Positions 23,558-36,837 of a stretch of 64,000 bases of DNA are shown one piece after another. Position 1 is the first letter of the stretch. Every line of letters starts with the position of its first letter. Both the position numbers and the translations under genes were made by a program. Source of the DNA: Ptiloglossa arizonensis (taxonomy: Eukaryota > Arthropoda > Insecta > Hymenoptera > Colletidae); NCBI RefSeq assembly GCF_051014685.1, contig NW_027478723.1:576946-640945 (forward strand), in the 5' to 3' direction. Under the pieces are notes generated by a model. It saw nothing but the letters and a program-made list of their open reading frames with translations, was not told the origin of the DNA and did not search any database.

Positions 23558-26500
23558 CATTCGTTTCGAGCATCAGAACTGCGAAAATTTTGAGTTTCTC
23601 AAGCGTTTCTTACCCCCAAACTGCCATATCTCGCGAACGGATTGACCAATCCGCAAAATTTCTGTTGCATCTGAAAGTAGAAACTCTCCCGATTTCAACG
23701 GTGGGTGTAGTTTTCCCCTAGGCCGTTCTAGTTATTCGTTTCGAGCATCAGAACGGCGAAAATTTTGAGTTTCTCAAGCGTTTCTTACCTCCAAGCTGCC
23801 ATATCTCGCGAACCGATTGACCAATCCGCAAAATTTCTGTTGCATCTGAAAGTAGAAACTCTCCCGATTACAACGGTAGGTGTAGTTTTCCCCTAGGCCG
23901 TTCCAGTTATTCATTTCGAGCATCAGAACTGCGAAAATTTTGAGTTTCTCAAGCGTTCCTTACTTCCAAACTGCCATATCTCGCGAACGGATTGACCAAT
24001 CCGCAAAATTTCTGTTGGATCTGAAAGTAGAAACTCGCCCGATTACAACGGTATGCGCACTTTGCCCCTAGGCCGTTCTAGTTATTCGTGTCGAGCATCA
24101 GAACTCCGAAAATTTTGAGTTTCTCAAGCGTTTCTTACCTCCAAACTGCCATATCTCGCGAATGGATTGACCAATCCGCAAAATTTCTGCTGCATCTGAA
24201 AGTAGAAACTCGCCCGATTACAACGGTATGCGTACTTTTCCCCTAGGCCGTTCTAGTTACTCGTTTCGAGCATCAGAACTGCGAAAATTTTGAGTTTCTC
24301 AAGCGTTTCTTATCTCCAAACTGCCATATCTCGCGAACGGATTCATCAATCCGCAAAATTTCTGTGCCATCTGAAAGTAGAAACTCGGCCGATTACAAAC
24401 GGTAGGTGTAGTGTTCCCCTAGGCCGTTCCAGTTATTCGTTTCGAGCATCAGAACTGCGAAAATTTTGAGTTTCTCAAGCGTTTCTTACCTCCAAACTGC
24501 CATATCTCGCGAACGGATTGACCAATCCGCATAATTTCTGTTGCATCTGAAAGTAGAAACTCGCCCGATTACAACGGTATGCGTATTTCTCCCCTAGGCC
24601 GTTCTAGTCATTCGTTTCGAGCATCAGAACTGCGAAAATTTTGAGTTTCTCAAGCGTTTCTTATCTCCAAACTGCCATATCTCGCGAACGGATTGATCAA
24701 TCCGCAAAATTTCTGTTTCATCTGAAAGTAGAAACTCGCCCGATTACAACGGTATGCGCACTTTTCCCCTAGGCGGTTCTAGTTATTCGTTTCGAGCATC
24801 AGAGCTGCGAAAATTTTGAGTTTCTCAAGCGTTTCTTACTCCCAAACTGCCACATCTCGCGAACGGATTGACCAATCCGCAAAATTTCTGTTGCATCTGA
24901 AAGTAGAAACTCTCCCGATTACAACGGTATGTGTAGTTTTCCCCTAGGCCGTTCCAATTATTCATTTCGAGCAACAGAACTGCGAAAATTTTGAGTTTCT
25001 CAAGCGTTCCTTACCTGCAAACTGCCATATCTCGCGAACGGATTGACCAATCCGCAAAATTTCTGTTGCATCTGAAAGTAGAAACTCGCCCGATTACAAA
25101 CGGTAGGTGTAGTTTTCCCCTAGGCCGTTCCAGTTATTCGTTTCGAGCATCAGAACTGCGAAAATTTTGAGTTTCTCAAGCGTTCCTTACCTCCAAACTG
25201 CCATATCTCGCGAACGGATTGACCAATCCGCAAAATTTCTGTTGCATCTGAAAGTAGAAACTCGCCCGATTACAACGGTAGGCGTACTTCTCCCCTAGGC
25301 CGTTCTAGTCATTCGTTTCGAGCATCAGAACTGCGAAAATTTTGAGTTTCTCAAGCGTTTCTCACCTCCAAACTGCCATATCTCGCGAACGGATTGACCA
25401 ATCCGCAAAATTTCTGTTGCATCTGAAAGTAGAAACTCGCCCGATTAGAACGGTATGCGCACTTTTCCCCTAGGCCGTTCCAATTATTCATTTCGAGCAT
25501 CAGAACTGCGAAAATTTTGAGATTCTCAAGCGTTCCTTACCTGCAAACTGCCATATCTCGCGAACGGATTGACCAATCCGCAAAATTTCTGTTGCATCTG
25601 AAAGTAGAAACTCGCCCGATTACAACGGTATGCGCACTTTTCCCCCAGGCCGTTCTAGTTATTCGTGTCGAGCATCAGAACTGCGAAAATTTTGAGTTTC
25701 TCAAGCGTTCCTTACCTCCAAACTGCCATATCTCGCGAACGGATTGTCCAATCCGCAAAATTTCTGTTGCATCTGAAAGTAGAAACTCGCCCGATTGCAA
25801 CGGTATGCGTACTTTTCCCCTAGGCCGTTCTAGTTACTCGTTTCGAGCATCAGAACTGCGAAAATTTTGAGTTTCTCAAGCGTTTCTTATCTCCAAACTG
25901 CCATATCTCGCGAACGGATTCATCAATCCGCAAAAGTTCTGTGCCATCTGAAAGTAGAAACTCGCCCGATTACAAACGGTAGGTGTAGTTTTCCCCTAGG
26001 CCGTACCAGTTATTCGTTTCGAGCATCAGAACTGCGAAAATTTTGAGTTTCTCAAGCGTTTCTTACCTCCAAACTGCCATATCTCGCGAACGGATTGACC
26101 AATCCGCAAAATTTCTGTTGCATCTGAAAGTAGAAACTCGCCCGATTACAACGGTATGCGCACTTTTCCCCTAGGCCGTTCTAGTTATTCGTTTCGAGCA
26201 TCAGAACTGCGAAAATTTTGAGTTTCTCAAGCGTTTCTTACCTCCAAACTGCCATATCTCGCGAACGGATTTATCAATCCGCAAAATTTCTGTGCCATCA
26301 GAAAGTAGAAACTCGCCCGATTACAACGGTATGCGGACTTTTCCCCTAGGCCGATCTAGTTATTCGTCTCGAGCATCAGAACTGCGAAAATTTTGAGTTT
26401 CTCAAGCGTTTCTTACATCCAAACGGCCATATCACGCGAACGGATTGACCAATCCGCATAATTTCTGTTGCATCTGAAAGTAGAAACTCGCCCGATTACA

Positions 26501-27934
26501 ACGGTATGCGCACTTTTCCCCTAGGCGGTTCTAGTTATTCGTTTCGAGCATCAGAACTGCGAAAATTTTGAGTTTCTCAAGCGTTTCTTACCTCCAAACT
26601 GCTATATCTCGCGAACGGATTCATTAATCCGCAAAATTTCTGTGCCATCTGAAAGTAGAAACTCGCCCGATTACAACGGTAGGTGTAGTTTTCCCCTAGG
26701 CCGTTCCAGTTATTCATTTCGAGCATCAGAACTGCGAAAATTTTGAGTTTCTCAAGCGTTTCTTACATCCAAACTGCCATATCTCGCGAACGGATTGACC
26801 AATCCGCAAAATTTCTGTTTCTTCTGAAAGTAGAAACTCGCCCGATTACAACGGTATGCGCACTTTTCCCCTAGGCCGTTCTAGTTATTCGTTTCGAGCA
26901 TCAGAAATGCGAAAATTTTGAGGTTCTCAAGCGCTTCTTAACTCCAAACTGCCATATCTCGCGAACGGATTGACCAATCCGCAAAATTTCTGTTGCATCT
27001 GAAAGTAGAAACTCGCCCGATTACAACGGTATGCGCACTTTTCCCCTAGGCCGTTCTAGTTATTCGTGTCGAGCATCGGAACTGCGAAAATTTTGAGTTT
27101 CTCAAGCGTTTCTTACCTCCAAACTGCCATATCTCGCGAACGGATTGACCAATCCGCAAAATTTCTGTTGCATCTGAAAGTAGAAACTCGCCCGATTACA
27201 ACGGTATGCGCACTTTTCCCCTAGGCCGTTCTAGTTATTCGTTTCGAGCATCAGAACTGCGAAAATTTTGAGTTTCTCAAGCGTTTCTTACATCCAAACG
27301 GCCATATCACGCGAACGGATTGACCAATCCGCATAATTTCTGTTGCATCTGAAAGTAGAAACTCGCCCGATTACAACGGTATGCGCACTTTTCCCCTAGG
27401 CCGTTCTAGTTATTCGTTTCGAGCATCAGAACTGCGAAAATTTAGAGTTTCTCAAGCGTTTCTTACATCCAAACGGCATATCACGCGAACGGATTGACCA
27501 ATCCGCATAATTTCTGTTGCATCTGAAAGTAGAAACTCGCCCGATTACAACGGTAGGCGTACTTCTCCCCTAGGCCGTTCTAGTCATTCGTTTCGAGCAT
27601 CAGAACTGCGAAAATTTTGAGTTTCTCAAGCGTTTCTTACCTCCAAACTGCCATATCTCGCGAACGGATTGACCAATCCGCATAATTTCTGTTGCATCTG
27701 AAAGTAGAAACTCGCCCGATTACAACGATATGCGCACTTTTCCCCTAGGCCGTTCTAGTTATTCGTTTCGAGCATCAGAACTGCCAAAATTTTGAGTTTC
27801 TCAAGCGTTTCTTACTCCCAAACTGCCACATCTCGCGAACGGATTGACCAATCCGCAAAATTTCTGTTGCATCTGAAAGTAGAAACTCGCCCGATTGCAA
27901 CGGTATGCGCACTTTTCCCCTAGGCCGTTCTGGT
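23558..27934 (+). repeat. HOR unit of 25 monomers (4,377 bp), copy 3
   Basis: It follows copy 2 up to about 26,045, then agrees with copy 1 in lacking the extra two monomers (ACCAG 16901 to 26005 is 9,104 bp). It ends where TCTAGTCATT is replaced by TCTGGTTATT at about 27,935. Its right end overlaps the next HOR, whose match begins near 27,217. Confidence 0.82.
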
Positions 27935-30900
27935 TATTCGTTTCGAGCATCAGAAGTGCGAAAATTTTGAGGTTCTCAAGCGTTTCTTATCTCCAAACTG
28001 CCATATCTCGCGAACGGATTCATAAATCCGCAAAATTTCTGTGCCATCAGAAAGTAGAAACTCGCCCGATTACAAACGGTAGGTGTAGTTTTCCCCTAGG
28101 CGGTTCCAGTTATTCGTTTCGAGCATCAGAACTGCGAAAATTTTGAGTTTCTCAAGCGTTTCTTACCTCCAAACTGCCATATCTCGCGAACGGATTGACC
28201 AATCCGCATAATTTCTGTTGCATCTGAAAGTAGAAACTCGCCCGATTACAACGGTATGCGCACTTTTCCCCTAGGCCGTTCTAGTTATTCGTTTCGAGCA
28301 TCAGAAATGCGAAAATTTTGAGTTTCTCAAGCGTTTCTTATCTCCAAACTGCCATATCTCGCGAACGGATTTAGCAATCCGCAAAATTTCTGTGCCATCT
28401 GAAAGTAGAAACTCGCCCGATTACAACGGTAGGTGTAGCTTTCCCCTAGGCCGTTCCAGTTATTCATTTCGAGCATCAGAACTGCGAAAACTTTGAGTTT
28501 CTCAAGCGTTTCTTACATCCAAGCTGCCATATCTCGCGAACCGATTGACCAATCCGCAAAATTTCTGTGCCATCAGAAAGTAGAAACTCGCCCGATTACA
28601 ATGGTATGCGCACCTTTCCCCTAGGCCGTTCTAGTTATTCGTTTCGAGCATCAGAACTGCGAAAATTTTGAGTTTCTCAAGCGTTTCTTACATCCAAACG
28701 GCCATATCACGCGAACGGATTGACCAATCCGCATAATTTCTGTTGCATCTGAAAGTAGAAACTCGCCCGATAACAACGGTATTTGCACTTTTCCCCTAGG
28801 CCGTTCTAGTTATTCGTTTCGAGCATCAGAACTGCGAAAATTTTGAGTTTCTCAAGCGTTTCTTACATCCAAACGGCATATCACGCGAACGGATTGACCA
28901 ATCCGCATAATTTCTGTTGCATCTGAAAGTAGAAACTCGCCCGATTACAACGGTAGGCGTACTTCTCCCCTAGGCCGTTCTAGTCATTCGTTTCGAGCAT
29001 CAGAACTGCGAAAATTTTGAGTTTCTCAAGCGTTTCTTACCTCCAAACTGCCATATCTCGCGAACGGATTGACCAATCCGCATAATTTCTGTTGCATCTG
29101 AAAGTAGAAACTCGCCCGATTACAACGATATGCGCACTTTTCCCCTAGGCCGTTCTAGTTATTCGTTTCGAGCATCAGAACTGCGAAAATTTTGAGTTTC
29201 TCAAGCGTTTCTTACATCCAAACGGCCATATCACGCGAACGGATTGACCAATCCGCATAATTTCTGTTGCATCTGAAAGTAGAAACTCGCCCGATTACAA
29301 CGGTATGCGCACTTTTCCCCTAGGCCGTTCTAGTTATTCGTTTCGAGCATCAGAACTGCGAAAATTTTGAGTTTCTCAAGCGTTTCTTACATCCAAACGG
29401 CATATCACGCGAACGGATTGACCAATCCGCATAATTTCTGTTGCATCTGAAAGTAGAAACTCGCCCGATTACAACGGTAGGCGTACTTCTCCCCTAGGCC
29501 GTTCTAGTCATTCGTTTCGAGCATCAGAACTGCGAAAATTTTGAGTTTCTCAAGCGTTTCTTACCTCCAAACTGCCATATCTCGCGAACGGATTGACCAA
29601 TCCGCATAATTTCTGTTGCATCTGAAAGTAGAAACTCGCCCGATTACAACGATATGCGCACTTTTCCCCTAGGCCGTTCTAGTTATTCGTTTCGAGCATC
29701 AGAACTGCCAAAATTTTGAGTTTCTCAAGCGTTTCTTACTCCCAAACTGCCACATCTCGCGAACGGATTGACCAATCCGCAAAATTTCTGTTGCATCTGA
29801 AAGTAGAAACTCGCCCGATTGCAACGGTATGCGCACTTTTCCCCTAGGCCGTTCTGGTTATTCGTTTCGAGCATCAGAATTGCGAAAATTTTGAGGTTCT
29901 CAAGCGTTTCTTAAATCCAAACGGCCATATCTCGCGAACGGATTGACCAATCCGCAAAATTTCTGTTGCATCTGAAAGTAGAAACTCGCCCGATTACAAC
30001 GGTTTGCGCACTTTTCCCCTAGGCCGTTCTAGTTATTCGTTTCGAGCATCAGAACTGCGAAAATTTTGAGTTTCTCAAGCGTTTCTTACCTCCAAACTGC
30101 CATATCTCGCGAAAGGATTGACCAATCCGCATAATTTCTGTTGCATCTGAAAGTAGAAACTCGCCCGATTACAACGGTAGGCGTACTTCTCCCCTAGGCC
30201 GTTCTAGTTATTCGTTTCGAGCATCAGAACTGCGAAAATTTTGAGTTTCTCAAGCGTTTCTTACCTCCAAGCTGCCATACCTCGCGAACCGATTGACCAA
30301 TCCGCAAAATTTCTGTTGCATCTGAAAGTAGAAACTCTCCCGATTACAACGGTAGGTGTAGTTTTCCCCTAGGCCGTTCCAGTTATTCATTTCGAGCATC
30401 AGAACTGCGAAAATTTTGAGTTTCTCAAGCGTTCCTTACCTCCAAACTGCCATATCTCGCGAACGGATTGACCAATCCGCAAAATTTCTATAGCATCTGA
30501 AAGTAGAAACTCGCCCGATTACAACGGTATGCGCACTTTTCCCCTAGGCCGTTCTAGTTACTCGTTTCGAGCATCAGAACTACGAAAATTTTGAGTTTCT
30601 CAAGCGTTTCTTATCTCCAAACTGCCATATCTCGCGAACGGATTGAGCAATCCGCAAAATTTCTGTGCCATCTGAAAGTAGAAACTCGCCCGATTACAAC
30701 GGTAGGTGTAGCTTTCCCCTAGGCCGTTCCAGTTATTCATTTCGAGCATCAGAACTGCGAAAATTTTGAGTTTCTCAAGCGTTTTTTACCTCCAAACTGC
30801 CATATCTCGCGAACGGATTGAGCAATCCGCAAAATTTCTGTTGCATCTGAAAGTAGAAACTCGCCCGATTACAACGGTATGCGCTCTTTTCCCCTAGGCC

Positions 30901-32114
30901 GTTCTAGTTATTCGTTTCGAGCATCAGAACTGCGAAAATTTTGAGTTTCTCAAGCGTTTCTTACATCCAAACTGCCATATCTCGCGAACGGATAGACCAA
31001 TCCGCATAATTTCTGTTGCATCTGAAAGTAGAAACTCGCCCGATTACAACGGTATGCGCACTTTGCCCCTAGGCCGTTCTAGTTATTCGTGTCGAGCATC
31101 AGCACTCCGAAAATTTTGAGTTTCTCAAGCGTTTCTTACCTCCAAACTGCCATATCTCGCGAATGGATTGACCAATCCGCAAAATTTCTGCTGCATCTGA
31201 AAGTAGAAACTCGCCCGATTACAACGGTATGCGCACTTTTCCCCTAGGCCGTTCTAGTTATTCGTGTCGAGCATCAGAACTCCGAAAATTTTGAGTTTCT
31301 CAAGCGTTTCTTATCTCCAAACTGCCATATCTCGCGAACGGATTCATCAATCCGCAAAATTTCTGTGCCATCTGAAAGTAGAAACTCGGCCGATTACAAA
31401 CGGTAGGTGTAGTGTTCCCCTAGGCCGTTCCAGTTATTCGTTTCGAGCATCAGAACTGCGAAAATTTTGAGTTTCTCAAGCGTTTCTTACCTCCAAACTG
31501 CCATATCTCGCGAACGGATAGACCAATCCGCATAATTTCTGTTGCATCTGAAAGTAGAAACTCGCCCGATTACAACGGTATGCGCACTTTTCCCCTAGGC
31601 CGTTCTAGTTTTTCGTTTCGACCATCAGAACTGCGAAAATTTTGAGTTTCTCAAGCGTTTCTTACATCCAAACGGCATATCACGCGAACGGATTGACCAA
31701 TCCGCAAAATTTCTGTTGCATCTGAAAGTAGAAACTCGCCCGATTACAACGGTATGCGCACTTTTCCCCGAGGCCGTTCTGGTTATTCGTTTCGAGCATC
31801 AGAAGTGCGAAAATTTTGAGGTTCTCAAGCGTTTCTTAAATCCAAACGGCCATATCTCGCGAACGGATTGACCAATCCGCAAAATTTCTGTTGCATCTGA
31901 AAGTAGAAACTCGCCCGATTACAACGGTTTGCGCACTTTTCCCCTAGGCCGTTCTAGTTATTCGTTTCGAGCATCAGAACTGCGAAAATTTTGAGTTTCT
32001 CAAGCGTTTCTTACCTCCAAACTGCCATATCTCGCGAAAGGATTGACCAATCCGCATAATTTCTGTTGCATCTGAAAGAAGAAACTCGCCCGATTACAAC
32101 GGTAGGCGTACTTC
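27217..32114 (+). repeat. HOR unit of 28 monomers (4,898 bp), copy 1
   Basis: TTTAGAG 27443 to 32341 and the odd ATAACAACGGTATTTGCAC near 28,781 to 33,679 are both 4,898 bp apart. The unit contains 174-bp monomers with AACGGCATATCACG, one base short, and an internal three-monomer repeat of 524 bp (GATATGCGC at 29127 and 29651). Identical 83-codon frames at 27895 and 32793 come from this copying. Confidence 0.83.
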
Positions 32115-35100
32115 TCCCCTAGGCCGTTCTAGTTATTCGTTTCGAGCATCAGAACTGCGAAAATTTTGAGTTTCTCAAGCGTTTCTTACATCCAAACGGC
32201 CATATCACGCGAACGGATTGACCAATCCGCATAATTTCTGTTGCATCTGAAAGTAGAAACTCGCCCGATTACAACGGTATGCGCACTTTTCCCCTAGGCC
32301 GTTCTAGTTATTCGTTTCGAGCATCAGAACTGCGAAAATTTAGAGTTTCTCAAGCGTTTCTTACATCCAAACGGCATATCACGCGAACGGATTGACCAAT
32401 CCGCATAATTTCTGTTGCATCTGAAAGTAGAAACTCGCCCGATTACAACGGTAGGCGTACTTCTCCCCTAGGCCGTTCTAGTCATTCGTTTCGAGCATCA
32501 GAACTGCGAAAATTTTGAGTTTCTCAAGCGTTTCTTACCTCCAAACTGCCATATCTCGCGAACGGATTGACCAATCCGCATAATTTCTGTTGCATCTGAA
32601 AGTAGAAACTCGCCCGATTACAACGATATGCGCACTTTTCCCCTAGGCCGTTCTAGTTATTCGTTTCGAGCATCAGAACTGCCAAAATTTTGAGTTTCTC
32701 AAGCGTTTCTTACTCCCAAACTGCCACATCTCGCGAACGGATTGACCAATCCGCAAAATTTCTGTTGCATCTGAAAGTAGAAACTCGCCCGATTGCAACG
32801 GTATGCGCACTTTTCCCCTAGGCCGTTCTGGTTATTCGTTTCGAGCATCAGAAGTGCGAAAATTTTGAGGTTCTCAAGCGTTTCTTATCTCCAAACTGCC
32901 ATATCTCGCGAACGGATTCATAAATCCGCAAAATTTCTGTGCCATCAGAAAGTAGAAACTCGCCCGATTACAAACGGTAGGTGTAGTTTTCCCCTAGGCG
33001 GTTCCAGTTATTCGTTTCGAGCATCAGAACTGCGAAAATTTTGAGTTTCTCAAGCGTTTCTTACCTCCAAACTGCCATATCTCGCGAACGGATTGACCAA
33101 TCCGCATAATTTCTGTTGCATCTGAAAGTAGAAACTCGCCCGATTACAACGGTATGCGCACTTTTCCCCTAGGCCGTTCTAGTTATTCGTTTCGAGCATC
33201 AGAAATGCGAAAATTTTGAGTTTCTCAAGCGTTTCTTATCTCCAAACTGCCATATCTCGCGAACGGATTTAGCAATCCGCAAAATTTCTGTGCCATCTGA
33301 AAGTAGAAACTCGCCCGATTACAACGGTAGGTGTAGCTTTCCCCTAGGCCGTTCCAGTTATTCATTTCGAGCATCAGAACTGCGAAAACTTTGAGTTTCT
33401 CAAGCGTTTCTTACATCCAAGCTGCCATATCTCGCGAACCGATTGACCAATCCGCAAAATTTCTGTGCCATCAGAAAGTAGAAACTCGCCCGATTACAAT
33501 GGTATGCGCACCTTTCCCCTAGGCCGTTCTAGTTATTCGTTTCGAGCATCAGAACTGCGAAAATTTTGAGTTTCTCAAGCGTTTCTTACATCCAAACGGC
33601 CATATCACGCGAACGGATTGACCAATCCGCATAATTTCTGTTGCATCTGAAAGTAGAAACTCGCCCGATAACAACGGTATTTGCACTTTTCCCCTAGGCC
33701 GTTCTAGTTATTCGTTTCGAGCATCAGAACTGCGAAAATTTTGAGTTTCTCAAGCGTTTCTTACATCCAAACGGCATATCACGCGAACGGATTGACCAAT
33801 CCGCATAATTTCTGTTGCATCTGAAAGTAGAAACTCGCCCGATTACAACGGTAGGCGTACTTCTCCCCTAGGCCGTTCTAGTCATTCGTTTCGAGCATCA
33901 GAACTGCGAAAATTTTGAGTTTCTCAAGCGTTTCTTACCTCCAAACTGCCATATCTCGCGAACGGATTGACCAATCCGCATAATTTCTGTTGCATCTGAA
34001 AGTAGAAACTCGCCCGATTACAACGATATGCGCACTTTTCCCCTAGGCCGTTCTAGTTATTCGTTTCGAGCATCAGAACTGCGAAAATTTTGAGTTTCTC
34101 AAGCGTTTCTTACATCCAAACGGCCATATCACGCGAACGGATTGACCAATCCGCATAATTTCTGTTGCATCTGAAAGTAGAAACTCGCCCGATTACAACG
34201 GTATGCGCACTTTTCCCCTAGGCCGTTCTAGTTATTCGTTTCGAGCATCAGAACTGCGAAAATTTTGAGTTTCTCAAGCGTTTCTTACATCCAAACGGCA
34301 TATCACGCGAACGGATTGACCAATCCGCATAATTTCTGTTGCATCTGAAAGTAGAAACTCGCCCGATTACAACGGTAGGCGTACTTCTCCCCTAGGCCGT
34401 TCTAGTCATTCGTTTCGAGCATCAGAACTGCGAAAATTTTGAGTTTCTCAAGCGTTTCTTACCTCCAAACTGCCATATCTCGCGAACGGATTGACCAATC
34501 CGCATAATTTCTGTTGCATCTGAAAGTAGAAACTCGCCCGATTACAACGATATGCGCACTTTTCCCCTAGGCCGTTCTAGTTATTCGTTTCGAGCATCAG
34601 AACTGCCAAAATTTTGAGTTTCTCAAGCGTTTCTTACTCCCAAACTGCCACATCTCGCGAACGGATTGACCAATCCGCAAAATTTCTGTTGCATCTGAAA
34701 GTAGAAACTCGCCCGATTGCAACGGTATGCGCACTTTTCCCCTAGGCCGTTCTGGTTATTCGTTTCGAGCATCAGAATTGCGAAAATTTTGAGGTTCTCA
34801 AGCGTTTCTTAAATCCAAACGGCCATATCTCGCGAACGGATTGACCAATCCGCAAAATTTCTGTTGCATCTGAAAGTAGAAACTCGCCCGATTACAACGG
34901 TTTGCGCACTTTTCCCCTAGGCCGTTCTAGTTATTCGTTTCGAGCATCAGAACTGCGAAAATTTTGAGTTTCTCAAGCGTTTCTTACCTCCAAACTGCCA
35001 TATCTCGCGAAAGGATTGACCAATCCGCATAATTTCTGTTGCATCTGAAAGTAGAAACTCGCCCGATTACAACGGTAGGCGTACTTCTCCCCTAGGCCGT

Positions 35101-36837
35101 TCTAGTTATTCGTTTCGAGCATCAGAACTGCGAAAATTTTGAGTTTCTCAAGCGTTTCTTACCTCCAAGCTGCCATACCTCGCGAACCGATTGACCAATC
35201 CGCAAAATTTCTGTTGCATCTGAAAGTAGAAACTCTCCCGATTACAACGGTAGGTGTAGTTTTCCCCTAGGCCGTTCCAGTTATTCATTTCGAGCATCAG
35301 AACTGCGAAAATTTTGAGTTTCTCAAGCGTTCCTTACCTCCAAACTGCCATATCTCGCGAACGGATTGACCAATCCGCAAAATTTCTATAGCATCTGAAA
35401 GTAGAAACTCGCCCGATTACAACGGTATGCGCACTTTTCCCCTAGGCCGTTCTAGTTACTCGTTTCGAGCATCAGAACTACGAAAATTTTGAGTTTCTCA
35501 AGCGTTTCTTATCTCCAAACTGCCATATCTCGCGAACGGATTGAGCAATCCGCAAAATTTCTGTTGCATCTGAAAGTAGAAACTCGCCCGATTACAACGG
35601 TATGCGCTCTTTTCCCCTAGGCCGTTCTAGTTATTCGTGTCGAGCATCAGAACTCCGAAAATTTTGAGTTTCTCAAGCGTTTCTTACCTCCAAACTGCCA
35701 TATCTCGCGAATGGATTGACCAATCCGCAAAATTTCTGCTGCATCTGAAAGTAGAAACTCGCCCGATTACAACGGTATGCGCACTTTTCCCCTAGGCCGT
35801 TCTAGTTATTCGTGTCGAGCATCAGAACTCCGAAAATTTTGAGTTTCTCAAGCGTTTCTTACCTCCAAACTGCCATATCTCGCGAATGGATTGACCAATC
35901 CGCAAAATTTCTGCTGCATCTGAAAGTAGAAACTCGCCCGATTACAACGGTATGCGTACTTTTCCCCTAGGCCGTTCTAGTTACTCGTTTCGAGCATCAG
36001 AACTGCGAAAATTTTGAGTTTCTCAAGCGTTTCTTATCTCCAAACTGCCATATCTCGCGAACGGATTCATCAATCCGCAAAATTTCTGTGCCATCTGAAA
36101 GTAGAAACTCGGCCGATTACAAACGGTAGGTGTAGTGTTCCCCTAGGCCGTTCCAGTTATTCGTTTCGAGCATCAGAACTGCGAAAATTTTGAGTTTCTC
36201 AAGCGTTTCTTACCTCCAAACTGCCATATCTCGCGAACGGATAGACCAATCCGCATAATTTCTGTTGCATCTGAAAGTAGAAACTCGCCCGATTACAACG
36301 GTATGCGCACTTTTCCCCTAGGCCGTTCTAGTTTTTCGTTTCGACCATCAGAACTGCGAAAATTTTGAGTTTCTCAAGCGTTTCTTACATCCAAACGGCA
36401 TATCACGCGAACGGATTGACCAATCCGCAAAATTTCTGTTGCATCTGAAAGTAGAAACTCGCCCGATTACAACGGTATGCGCACTTTTCCCCGAGGCCGT
36501 TCTGGTTATTCGTTTCGAGCATCAGAAGTGCGAAAATTTTGAGGTTCTCAAGCGTTTCTTAAATCCAAACGGCCATATCTCGCGAACGGATTGACCAATC
36601 CGCAAAATTTCTGTTGCATCTGAAAGTAGAAACTCGCCCGATTACAACGGTTTGCGCACTTTTCCCCTAGGCCGTTCTAGTTATTCGTTTCGAGCATCAG
36701 AACTGCGAAAATTTTGAGTTTCTCAAGCGTTTCTTACCTCCAAACTGCCATATCTCGCGAAAGGATTGACCAATCCGCATAATTTCTGTTGCATCTGAAA
36801 GAAGAAACTCGCCCGATTACAACGGTAGGCGTACTTC
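32115..36837 (+). repeat. HOR unit, copy 2 (27 monomers, 4,723 bp)
   Basis: It matches copy 1 at +4,898 to about 35,559. There one monomer is missing, then others are lost or gained, leaving a final offset of about 4,723 (CCCCGAGG 31766 to 36489; CGACCATCAG 31619 to 36342). The monomer with CTGCTGCATC is doubled here, near 35,730 and 35,908. Divergence resumes near 36,910. Confidence 0.8.

Noticed and set aside
27895..28146. 83-codon open frame repeated at 32793, 40666, 50639 and 59911
   Set aside because: The positions follow HOR copies; the translated product is the monomer read in one frame, with no recognisable domain.
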